Assembly (NCBI GenBank): GCA_017309115.1
Contig: JAFLEF010000004.1
Coordinates: 1 to 64,000, forward strand
Length of the DNA: 64,000 nt
Direction of reading: 5' to 3'
Source: Verrucomicrobiota bacterium
Lineage (GTDB): Bacteria > Verrucomicrobiota > Verrucomicrobiia > Limisphaerales > UBA9464
Shown: positions 44,500 through 52,300 of the stretch, piece by piece
Layout: each line of letters begins with the position of its first letter
Position numbering within the stretch: position 1 is the stretch's first letter
Made by a program: the position numbers and the translations under genes
The notes under the pieces: generated by a model
What the model saw: the letters and a program-made list of their open reading frames with translations, nothing else
The model's database searches: none
Told to the model about the DNA's origin: nothing

Positions 44500-45145
44500 G
44501 ACGATGAAAGCCGTGCAAATCTTGCCGCTTATCTGTCTACTCTGGGTATGCAGCAACAGCATGTCGCGGGGACTCGCTACCGAGTATTACCACGTGTGGA
44601 AACTAGACGCTGCTTATGACAAGCCGATTTCTGATCCCGAACAGTGGGCCGCTGACAACTTTTCGGACAAACCAAACGCAGCGAAGGACGATTGGAAGAT
44701 CGAGCGCTTCGAACTCGATATCGACCATGATGGTTTACCTGAGTTGTTCCTGACCACGCCCCGCCTACATGGCAACGGAGGTGGACCGCATCTTGTATTT
44801 CAGAAACGTGGTAAATTCCACTTCTATGGTGGGCAGCTTTCGGGCAGGACGAACACGATCCGAGGCGTTCCAGTCGACGCCGATGGCCCCCCACGAATCA
44901 TGACGTTCTGGAACGATGGCGGAGGCAGAGGGACTGCGTCGGTGTGGAAATGGGATGGCAAGGTCTTCCAGCGCATTTCGTCTGAAGTTATTTGGTCAGG
45001 GGACAGTGGTACTGAAGAGGGGCGTCGACGTTTCGATGAGCTTTTTGGTGAGAAGGGCAGCGAACAAAACTGTTCAGCGAACGGAAGCCAGCCGATTCCC
45101 TCGGAGACCAATTCAACTTCACCGGCGGCTGGCTCTCGTCGCTGA
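44498..45145 (+). CDS. cassette secreted protein with FG-GAP-like motif
   Basis: The 215 residues have a signal peptide (VQILPLICLLWVCSNSMSRGLA) and a mature part with the calcium-type motif DIDHDGLPELFL (about 74-85), then a beta-rich region (PHLVFQKRGKFHFYGG). This resembles FG-GAP/VCBS repeats. ATG 44504 is an equally likely start. The last ~22 residues (NGSQPIPSETNSTSPAAG) are encoded by the attC site, and nearly the same tail occurs in the 45,979 product. Confidence 0.65.
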   Translation: MTMKAVQILPLICLLWVCSNSMSRGLATEYYHVWKLDAAYDKPISDPEQWAADNFSDKPNAAKDDWKIERFELDIDHDGLPELFLTTPRLHGNGGGPHLVFQKRGKFHFYGGQLSGRTNTIRGVPVDADGPPRIMTFWNDGGGRGTASVWKWDGKVFQRISSEVIWSGDSGTEEGRRRFDELFGEKGSEQNCSANGSQPIPSETNSTSPAAGSRR

Positions 45146-45159
45146 CCCTTCCATTCGAC
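45075..45159 (+). repeat. attC-like site 9 (beta type)
   Basis: The inverse core is AGCGAAC, the left arm GGAAGCCAGCCG, the right arm CGGCTGGCTCTC. The crossover core is the degenerate ATTCGAC (45153-45159). It is one of four beta-type sites. Confidence 0.65.
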
Positions 45160-45192
45160 AACAAACAACCACGCAAAACGGAGACACGCATC

Positions 45193-45447
45193 ATGAACAA
45201 AATGATAGACCCGCGAAGCCTGCTTACCGGACTTGTTCTGGGAGCTACTACAGTCCTCTGCCTCGGTGCCGCGTTGAGGCACACCAATCAACCCGGAAGG
45301 TTCCAATTGGGAGTCGGGGACGGGCAGACAGCCTACGTGATCGATACGGTTTCAGGTCAGGTGTGGCAGAAGAAGAACTCAAGCAGCAGGAGTTTCTCGC
45401 GCCCAAGGCCCAAGAGAGCAAATTCTGAGGCTATCAACATCGACTAG
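45193..45447 (+). CDS. cassette small membrane-anchored protein
   Basis: The 84 residues have one hydrophobic helix (LLTGLVLGATTVLCLGAAL, about 10-28) and an exported tail with VGDGQTAYVIDTVSGQVW. No family is recognised. It may bind in the envelope. The start is inferred from the first ATG before the helix. Confidence 0.6.
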   Translation: MNKMIDPRSLLTGLVLGATTVLCLGAALRHTNQPGRFQLGVGDGQTAYVIDTVSGQVWQKKNSSSRSFSRPRPKRANSEAINID

Positions 45448-45528
45448 ATCGCTCCACACGAACTGGCGCCCCTCGATCCGCCGCAATTGGCCGCTTCCTG
45501 CGGCGGTCGGTGCGCTTTGACGTTTCGG
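45438..45528 (+). repeat. attC-like site 10 (alpha type, short)
   Basis: The left arm is CACACGAACTGGCGCC, the right arm GGCGGTCGGTGCGCTTTGACG, and the crossover core GTTTCGG is at 45522-45528. The central GATTCGCTGCC block is absent, making this the shortest alpha site. Confidence 0.65.
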
Positions 45529-45541
45529 CGAATCACACATC

Positions 45542-45828
45542 ATGACCTCAAAACTCAGACAACAAATAACTGATGCCATGCGTGTAACTTCGGTCGGCGC
45601 ACTCGTCACCAGCGCACTGCTGTCGGGTTGCGCGACCGCGCCCCACGCCCAATCAACTTTCGAGTATCGGATTATGAACACTACACGGGTTCAGACCTCA
45701 GGGGGCGTCCCGGGCTTGAACCCCTTCTCGAGTCCGCAGGTGCCGAGGGTTGGGAGGCGGTTTCGTGGACGCAGAGCGGAGAAGGTTCGACGCATTTCAC
45801 CGTGCTACTCAAGAGGCCCAAGCATTGA
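45542..45828 (+). pseudogene. frameshifted DUF4177-like lipoprotein cassette
   Basis: One frame gives a lipoprotein signal (VTSALLSGC) and FEYRIMNTTRV, the opening of DUF4177-like proteins. The matching second half (GLEPLLESAGAEGWEAVSW ... FTVLLKRPK) is in another frame. The switch falls near the G-run at 45,701-45,705. A single-base indel breaks the gene; a sequencing error is possible. Joined, it would be about 95 residues. Confidence 0.65.
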
Positions 45829-45842
45829 GGGACGTGTGAGCC

Positions 45843-45973
45843 ATCCGCCGAACTCGATCGCTTTACACGAACCGCCGCCGCCCTGTCCGATATCGAGCGC
45901 CCCAGCTCATCCGACGCTGGATTCGCTGCCAGCGACTGCATCCAGAGGCGGTCGGTGAACTCTGACGTCGGCG
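45843..45973 (+). repeat. attC-like site 11 (alpha type)
   Basis: The inverse core is CCGCCGAAC, matching the reverse complement of its cassette start (GTTTCGGCG). The arms are CACGAACCGCCGCC and GAGGCGGTCGGTGAAC. The crossover core is a variant, GTCGGCG (45967-45973). Confidence 0.7.
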
Positions 45974-45978
45974 GAAGA

Positions 45979-46479
45979 ATGAAGAACCACGTGTACGCAG
46001 TTGTCGTTGGTTTCCTGGTGATCGGCGTGTTCCTAGCAGTAAACTTCGCTGGAGTACGCGAGCATGATCCGAAAGATCTTTCTTATTGGGTGCGAGCTGG
46101 GGCTGGCAAAGACTGGTCCTCGGAGGCGGCACACGGCGAGCCGCAGGCGCAATTCCATTTGGGAATCGGTTTAGTTCGCTCGAATTTTGTGACGACGGTC
46201 GCCCAAGTGCCAGGATTCTCCGCTGTGCCATTGATCGGTAAGCGATTCTTTGAAAAGACTTCTTATGGCATTGATAGTAGCATCGATCAGAGACAACTGG
46301 CGGAGTCCTATCGATGGGTCAGGAAATCGGCCGACCAAGGCTTTGCTCCTGCGAATGAAGCGGAGAAGCTTTTCATGGGAAAGTTCGGAAGGCCAAACTA
46401 TGGCGGTGCATCGAACGGCAGCCAGCCGATTCGCTCAGAGACAAATACAACGCCATCGGCGGCTGGCTCCCGTCGCTGA
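45979..46479 (+). CDS. cassette protein, anchored, Sel1-like
   Basis: The 166 residues have an N-terminal helix (VVVGFLVIGVFLAVNF) and two phrases of Sel1-like repeats: AAHGEPQAQFHLGIGL and ESYRWVRKSADQGFAPA. Sel1 repeats mediate protein contacts in signalling and surface assemblies. The last ~22 residues (NGSQPIRSETNTTPSAAG) are encoded by the attC. Only one to two repeats are present, fewer than usual. Confidence 0.65.
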   Translation: MKNHVYAVVVGFLVIGVFLAVNFAGVREHDPKDLSYWVRAGAGKDWSSEAAHGEPQAQFHLGIGLVRSNFVTTVAQVPGFSAVPLIGKRFFEKTSYGIDSSIDQRQLAESYRWVRKSADQGFAPANEAEKLFMGKFGRPNYGGASNGSQPIRSETNTTPSAAGSRR

Positions 46480-46488
46480 CCACTCGAG
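46405..46488 (+). repeat. attC-like site 12 (beta type)
   Basis: The left arm is GGCAGCCAGCCG and the right arm CGGCTGGCTCCCGTCGCTGACC, with the shared centre TTCGCTCAGAGACAAATACAACG. The crossover core is degenerate (ACTCGAGG). Confidence 0.6.
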
Positions 46489-46493
46489 GCTCC

Positions 46494-46982
46494 ATGCGCT
46501 TTCCACCGTTCACCCAACGTTTTGGAGCACTCCTGATTGTGCTTGCCGCGGTTCCGGCGTTCGCCACTGAGCAGGGACGCGACACGATTACTTTTGGCAG
46601 TGAGCAGGGTTCGATGCTTGAGCGCCCGCTCAACGACTACTTGAGGCGCTTGCCTGTGATTCCACGTTTCGACATTTCGAGCACCGCCAATTACAAGGGA
46701 TACACCGCGACCTGGGAGGTCAAGGAGTTGCGGCTTTTCTTGGCGACATTCCACGCCAAGACAAACGGCCAGCCATATTCCGTTTCGTTCCTATTCCCCG
46801 GTCGCAAACTGCCAGTTCACGCCGACTGGTACTCGGGGCTGATTCACATTATCGGTGGCCGAAAGTCACTCGTGCCGGGGGGATACACTTACGAACGGGT
46901 CACGGAACTGCAGGTAACGAACGGCGTAATCATCGCGACAAACCTTATGACCAATGTTCGCGAGGACAAATTGAGAAGATGA
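46494..46982 (+). CDS. cassette secreted protein
   Basis: The 162 residues have a signal peptide (FGALLIVLAAVPAFA, cleavage about 25) and a beta-rich mature domain (YKGYTATWEVKELRLFLATF, PYSVSFLFPGRKLPVHADW). The length and WYSGLIHI-type text give no known family. The stop overlaps the next ATG by ATGA, so this cassette holds two coupled genes. Confidence 0.65.
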   Translation: MRFPPFTQRFGALLIVLAAVPAFATEQGRDTITFGSEQGSMLERPLNDYLRRLPVIPRFDISSTANYKGYTATWEVKELRLFLATFHAKTNGQPYSVSFLFPGRKLPVHADWYSGLIHIIGGRKSLVPGGYTYERVTELQVTNGVIIATNLMTNVREDKLRR

Positions 46983-47320
46983 GATGCAAGTCGGCCATGG
47001 TGACGCGCCGCAAATCAACCGCACCCTTCTGGCTGATGTGCGCCCTTGCCATATCGTTGTGCGGGACCGTGCAAGGGGAACTAAATGTCTATGAGCCCAA
47101 TTGGACTTTTGCGATTGAGGCGGGGAGTTATGCTGGCATTCAGGGCTATAGGCATTACGGTATCCAAGGCTACCAATCGACCACTTATCTTGTTTGGGGC
47201 TCTCATAGAATTCTCATCCGACTCTCTGCTTACCAAATCGTCGGCCTGGCCGCCATACTCATTTGTAGTTGCGCATGTATGGCGGCGTATTCGGGTAGGC
47301 TAAAGAGGGGAGAGGCATGA
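46979..47320 (+). CDS. cassette membrane protein, partner of the secreted protein
   Basis: The 113 residues have a signal-like helix (FWLMCALAISLCGTVQG, about 17-33) and a second helix (YQIVGLAAILICSCACMAAY, about 85-104), with an exported segment between them. It is translationally coupled to the secreted protein gene. The function is unknown. Confidence 0.6.
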   Translation: MRCKSAMVTRRKSTAPFWLMCALAISLCGTVQGELNVYEPNWTFAIEAGSYAGIQGYRHYGIQGYQSTTYLVWGSHRILIRLSAYQIVGLAAILICSCACMAAYSGRLKRGEA

Positions 47321-47395
47321 CGTGAGTGCCGAACAAGATCACCCCAGTGCCCCAGTGAACCAGGCCTTGGCGTCCCGCTTCCAATCGTCACGGCA

Positions 47396-47620
47396 GTGTG
47401 GCCGATTCCGATTCCTCCCCGTGAAGTCATCCTTTTCTGCGACTCACTCCTAGGACGCATTGGAGCGTGGGGTTCAGCGTTCGTTGTGCCCACTTTATGT
47501 GGCTACTTTCTCCTCCGCCGCGGTTGGCTGATTGTGGCATTCCTGCTGCGTGGTGTTTGGTCTTTGGGTAGCGACGGCTTCGAAATTTGGGCCTGGACCT
47601 TCAGCCTTCTAGGGAAATAG
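47396..47620 (+). CDS. cassette small membrane protein, GTG start
   Basis: The 74 residues open at a GTG and have two hydrophobic helices (about 27-42 and 45-70). Preceding DNA (47,321-47,395) has a possible weak attC (GCCGAACAAG near 47,329) whose right arm I cannot place. The family is unknown and confidence that it is expressed is modest. Confidence 0.45.
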   Translation: MWPIPIPPREVILFCDSLLGRIGAWGSAFVVPTLCGYFLLRRGWLIVAFLLRGVWSLGSDGFEIWAWTFSLLGK

Positions 47621-47655
47621 TTGCGACGTGACACAAATTGGCGAACCAGTCAGTC

Positions 47656-47740
47656 GAGCGATCGGGAGCCAGCCGGTTCGCTCAGAGACAAATACAACGC
47701 CAGCGACGCCTGGCTCCCGTCGCTGACCTTTCCATTAGAT
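47656..47740 (+). repeat. attC-like site 13 (beta type), array end
   Basis: The left arm is GGGAGCCAGCCGG and the right arm CTGGCTCCCGTCGCTGACC, with the shared centre TTCGCTCAGAGACAAATACAACGC. The crossover core is probably ATTAGAT (47734-47740). It is the last site; the kinase gene ends 44 bases on. Confidence 0.65.
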
Positions 47741-47783
47741 TCAATTGCTTACCCCTTCCCGATTCGCTCTTATCCTTCCGACC

Positions 47784-49373
47784 TCAGCTCTCAGCTAGCT
47801 TCGGCGCCTGTGGCACTTCGCCGGGAAGAATAAACCGAAAGATGGATCCGCGCCCGACGTTACCTTCCGCGCTCATCCTCCCGCCGTGCAAGCCCACAAT
47901 CCGATGCGCATGCGCCAGCCCAATACCATGTCCGCCAAATTCCTGTTCGGAATGAAGTCGCTGGAAAATTTGAAAAAGCCGACCGGACGAAGCTGAATCA
48001 AACCCAACCCCGTTGTCCCGCACCTCATACACCACCTCGCCTCCTTCCCAATGACCCTCAACCCATACCCAAGGCGTCTCCGATCGGGAACTGAATTTGA
48101 GCGCGTTCTCAATCAGATTGTGCCAGACCTGACGTAACAACACCGGGTCGCCTTCCACCACCGGCAACACCTGAACGCTAATCTGAGCGCGGCTCGCGGG
48201 ATCGGCCGCCTTCAGCGTTTCCACCACCTCCCGAGCCAACGCCGTCATGTCGACTCGGCCACGGACGAGGGATGTCTTACCCAAGCGAATCAGCCCGAGG
48301 AATCCATCAATCATCTCACCCATCTTCCGCGAGTTACCAATAATGAAGTTCAACAGGTGAGCCGCCCCTTCGTCCAAGGTCTGGGAGTGTTCCTGCTCCA
48401 ACAGACACGCATACCCATTGATCGCCCGCAACGGTGCCCGCAAGTCGTGGGAAATGGCATAACAAATCACTTCAATTTCCTGGGATTTCTGACGGAGCTC
48501 CTCATTCGTACTCCGCAACGCCAGGTTGGCCGCCTCAAGTTCCGCCGTCCGCTGTTGCACCCGTTCCTCCAATTGCCGGTCATGCTGCCGGACCGACTGC
48601 TCCATCTTGCGCCGCTCCGAAGCGTCACGAAACACAATAACGCATCCGCACGGGGCGTTCCCCTCATCTCGGATCGGGGCAACACTGTCATCTACTGGAG
48701 TCAGGTTGCCATTGCGGGTCATTAGGTTGGTCTCTCCCCCCAGCTCCACCACGATCCCTTCTGTTAGTGATCGATTTACCAGGTTCCGAATCGGCTGACC
48801 CGACCCGGCATCGCTGAGTCGGAACACGTCGGCCCAGGACCGACCCACGCTCTCATCCAATTTCCAACCGGTCATCGTTTCCGCCACCGGGTTCATATAC
48901 GTAACCCGACCCGATACATCCGTAGCGATGACGGCGTCGCCAATGCTGTTGAGGGTGGTAGACAGCCAGCGCTCCAACTTGCGCAACCGGGACTCCGCCT
49001 CACGACGCGCCAGCGCCATCTTCACCGTAGCCAGAAGGTCCCGTTCCTGGAAAGGCTTGGTCAGATAGCCAAACGGTTCGCTCACTCCCGCCCGCTCCAA
49101 GGTGTCCAGATCGGCATGGGACGTCAAAAAGACTACTGGAATGTCATGCGGTTGGCGCAGGGCCACAGCGGCTTCAATCCCATCCATCCGCCCCTTGAGA
49201 TGGACATCCATCAGCACGAGGTCGGGACGCAGTTCCACTGCTCGTTTAATCGCGTTCTCCGCCGTGTCCACGATTCCGATGGGCCGGAAGCCCAGTTCCT
49301 CCAGTCGCTGTTGCAGATCATCCGCCACCAGACTTTCATCTTCGACAATCAGAATTCGCGCTGTGGTTTTCAT
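47784..49373 (-). CDS. hybrid response regulator-PAS-histidine kinase
   Basis: The 529-residue product has an N-terminal receiver (1-120, D56 in VLMDVHL, K near 106 in LTKPF), a PAS domain (133-255), a coiled coil, a HisKA with the phospho-acceptor in SHDLRAP (about 308), and an HATPase_c with NLIENALKFSS, DNGVGFD and GGHGIGLA. It is a receiver-first hybrid that could take phosphate from the upstream kinase and pass it on. Its ATG overlaps the stop of that kinase (ATGA). Confidence 0.93.
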   Translation of the reverse strand: MKTTARILIVEDESLVADDLQQRLEELGFRPIGIVDTAENAIKRAVELRPDLVLMDVHLKGRMDGIEAAVALRQPHDIPVVFLTSHADLDTLERAGVSEPFGYLTKPFQERDLLATVKMALARREAESRLRKLERWLSTTLNSIGDAVIATDVSGRVTYMNPVAETMTGWKLDESVGRSWADVFRLSDAGSGQPIRNLVNRSLTEGIVVELGGETNLMTRNGNLTPVDDSVAPIRDEGNAPCGCVIVFRDASERRKMEQSVRQHDRQLEERVQQRTAELEAANLALRSTNEELRQKSQEIEVICYAISHDLRAPLRAINGYACLLEQEHSQTLDEGAAHLLNFIIGNSRKMGEMIDGFLGLIRLGKTSLVRGRVDMTALAREVVETLKAADPASRAQISVQVLPVVEGDPVLLRQVWHNLIENALKFSSRSETPWVWVEGHWEGGEVVYEVRDNGVGFDSASSGRLFQIFQRLHSEQEFGGHGIGLAHAHRIVGLHGGRMSAEGNVGRGSIFRFILPGEVPQAPKLAES

Positions 49374-52300
49374 AAAGGAGTGGATTCCAAGTCACGCACC
49401 CGGGGGAAGCAGATCCGAAAGTCGGCACCGCCTTCCCCGGCAAACGAAAGCTCGCCGTCAATCTGCCGGGTCAGTCCAGCAATCATCTTCAGGCCTAGCG
49501 ATGCGGAGGCTCCGATTTTGAAATCCGGCGGCAAACCCACGCCATCGTCCTTAACCCGGAGGGTGAGGTGGTGGAGATTGGTCTGGGCAAATTCGACCCG
49601 AATGACTCCGGCCCGGCCGGCCGGAAATCCGTACTTTAGGGCGTTCGTGAGGAGCTCGTTCAGGATCAATCCCACGGGAATAGCCGTATCAATATCCAGA
49701 GCGACCGACTCCACTGCCGTTTCCAACCGAACCCGCCCCGAGACTTCCCGATAGGACACCAGGAGCATCTGGGCCAACTCCCGGATGTGGACCCCGAAGT
49801 CAATTGTCGCCAAGTCGGGCGCCCTATAGAGTTTCTCGTGAATCAACGCCATGCTTTGCACCCGACCGCGGCATTCCTCGAACAGCGCCCGCGTGGCTCC
49901 ATCGGAGACGTAGCGGGCCTGGAGGCTCAGAATGCTGCTGATGACCTGCATGTTGTTTTTGACCCGGTGATGAATCTCCTTCAGCAGAACCTCCTTCTCT
50001 CGCAGTGACGCCGCAATCTGCTCCTCCGAGTGTTTGCGGGAAGTGATGTCCTGAACCTGGGAAACAAAATAGAGGGGCGTGCCATCGACTTTGCGGACGA
50101 GGGCCACGCTTAACAAGACCCAGACCAACCGTTGATCCTTATGCCGGTACCGCTTTTCCATGTGGTAGTACGACAACTCGCCCGCCAGAATTTTCCGAAC
50201 ATTGGCCAGGTCACTTTCGAGATCGTCCGGATGCGTAATCTCCTGGAATGTGCGACCCAACAATTCCTCCTGAGAATACCCGACGATGTCGCACAAGGTC
50301 TTGTTCACTTGCAGCCACTGGCCATCCAGATTCACGAGCGCCATGCCAATGGCCGAGTAATTGATGGCCTGTCGAAACTGCTCCTCGCTCTGGCGCAGTT
50401 GCTCTTCGGTTCGCATGCGTTGCTCGATGTCCGCCCGCAACGCTTCCTCCGCCTTTCGCTGCTCGGTGATGTCCCAGTTGGTTCCGATCACCCGCTGCGG
50501 GGGCACCGCACCGTCAACCACCCCGTGAGCTCGAATATAACGAACGGTTCCATCCGGATGCCGAATGCGAAAGGAGGTATCGAAGGCGGTACCGCCCGCG
50601 AGCGCCGTCCGGAGCTCCAGGAGCACTCGCTCGGAATCTTCCTCCCAGATAGAGGGGGTCCACGCCGCCAGGTTTCCGGCGAATTCCTCCGGACGGACCC
50701 GATAAAGCCGGAACATATTATCGTCCCAGACCAGGGTATCATCCCGAGCGTTCCATTCCCAAACGCCGACCCCTGCACCCACCGTGGCCACCCGCAACCG
50801 CTCGGTGGTGCGGGCCAGCTGAGCTTCCGCCAATTTCCGAGCGGTGATGACTTGGGTGAAGAAGATTATCCCGCCTATTTCGCCACTAGCTTTGCGCCAG
50901 GGTTGGCATTCCCACTGCAGCCATTCTACTGACCCGTCCGCCCGCTCAAAGGCGTCTTCTTCGCATCGCTCCACTACCCCGTCCAGAACCCGGCGATGAA
51001 TCTCTTTCCAGCGGCTGGGAAGATCGGGAAAGACGTCGTAGTGGGACCGCCCCAGCAGGTTGGTCCCATCCAGCCCATAGTCGGCTATCCACCGATCACT
51101 GGCCTGCAAGTACCGAACCTGAGTGTCCAGCATCGCTACCGCCGCCGGACTGTGTTTGATGAACTGCCGCAACAAAGCCTCACTGGTGGCCAGTGATTCG
51201 CGCGCCTGCCACCGCTCCAGGCATTGACCCAATTGTACCCCGATCGAAGCGAACAATTCCTGGTCCTCGAGACTCGGCGCCCGGGTGGTCGTTCCAAACA
51301 AGTCCACCACCCCAAGAATTCGGCCACCGAGCGCAATTGGAAAGGCAAATGCCCCCCGCAACCCCACGCTCCGGGCAGCAGTCGCCCGCGGATATACCTC
51401 TGGCGATTCCGCCGCCAAATCGGCAATCCAAACTCCCGCGCCGCTCTGCCAAACGCGCCCGGGAAGCCCCACCCCGAATGCGAACTGATTCTCCCGGGTC
51501 GCCTCCAAGAATTCGACGTACCGGGCCGGCGAGTCAGACCAGGAGGCCACTGGCACCAGCAGCTTCCCCCCCGCATCCACACTCCACACCCCACCCACCG
51601 ACCACCCTAGGCTCTGGCCCAGCGCTGCCAAGATCTGACCCGCCGCCTCCGCCAGGCCCGTGGACTCCGATAAGGTCTGATTGATCCGCAAGAGCGCACT
51701 CCGCCGGGCTTCCCGATCCCGCAGCGCAGTGTCATCGCGCATGATGGTGGACAAGGCTTCCGGCTGACCTTCGTGGTTACGATGCAGCAGGAGCATTTGG
51801 CGCACCGGAATCTCCGGCCCCTCGCCCCGCCGCAGCGCCGTTTCTCCCTCCCATAACCCCGTCGCCAGAACTTGCGGCAAACCTTCCTCGCGCACCTTGC
51901 GGGTCGCCCACTCCGGCTGCAGCTCGCCTAGGTTCAGCCCCGTCCCGTCTGCCCGTAGCCCTCCGCCCAGAAGCTGGGAGGCCGCCGGATTCAAGTAGCG
52001 CAGGCGCCCCTCCAAATCCGCAATACCGATAAACTCCGGGCTTTGCTCAATGATCGCGAGCATCCGGCGGGTTTCCGCTTCGGTTTTCTTTCGCTCCGTC
52101 AGATCCGAGATAACGCCGAGATAACCCGTGATTCGTCCGTGGTCGTCGCGCAATGCGGTAGCCGAGAGCCAGACCGTGCGTCGCTGGCCGTCCCTGCGCA
52201 CAAAGGTCCATTCCCGCTCATCCACCTGACCCAAGCGCGCCTTGGCGATGAAACACTCAAAGCCTGGAGAAATGGGCCGGCCCAGCTCCCGGGTCAGCTC

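Larger units (their letters stand above)
36345..47745 (+). mobile_element. integron cassette array without integrase (CALIN-type)
   Basis: About 17 short genes, all but one on the plus strand, are separated by at least eleven 80-145-bp imperfect palindromes ending in a GTT-type core. In several cassettes the first bases after GTT are the reverse complement of the start of the same cassette's 3' site, as expected of a circularised cassette. Examples are GTTAGCCGAT at 37,349 with ATCGGCTAAC at 37,789, and GTTAGCC at 39,183 with GGCTAAC at 39,639. No IntI gene is in view; by polarity attI would be on the left, where the broken symporter lies. Cassette genes mainly encode exported or membrane proteins. 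Confidence 0.8.

Noticed and set aside
36000..48000. An integron integrase or attI
   Set aside because: No tyrosine-recombinase motifs (R..HRY pattern) were found in any frame of the genes read here; the array is therefore listed as lacking one in view.
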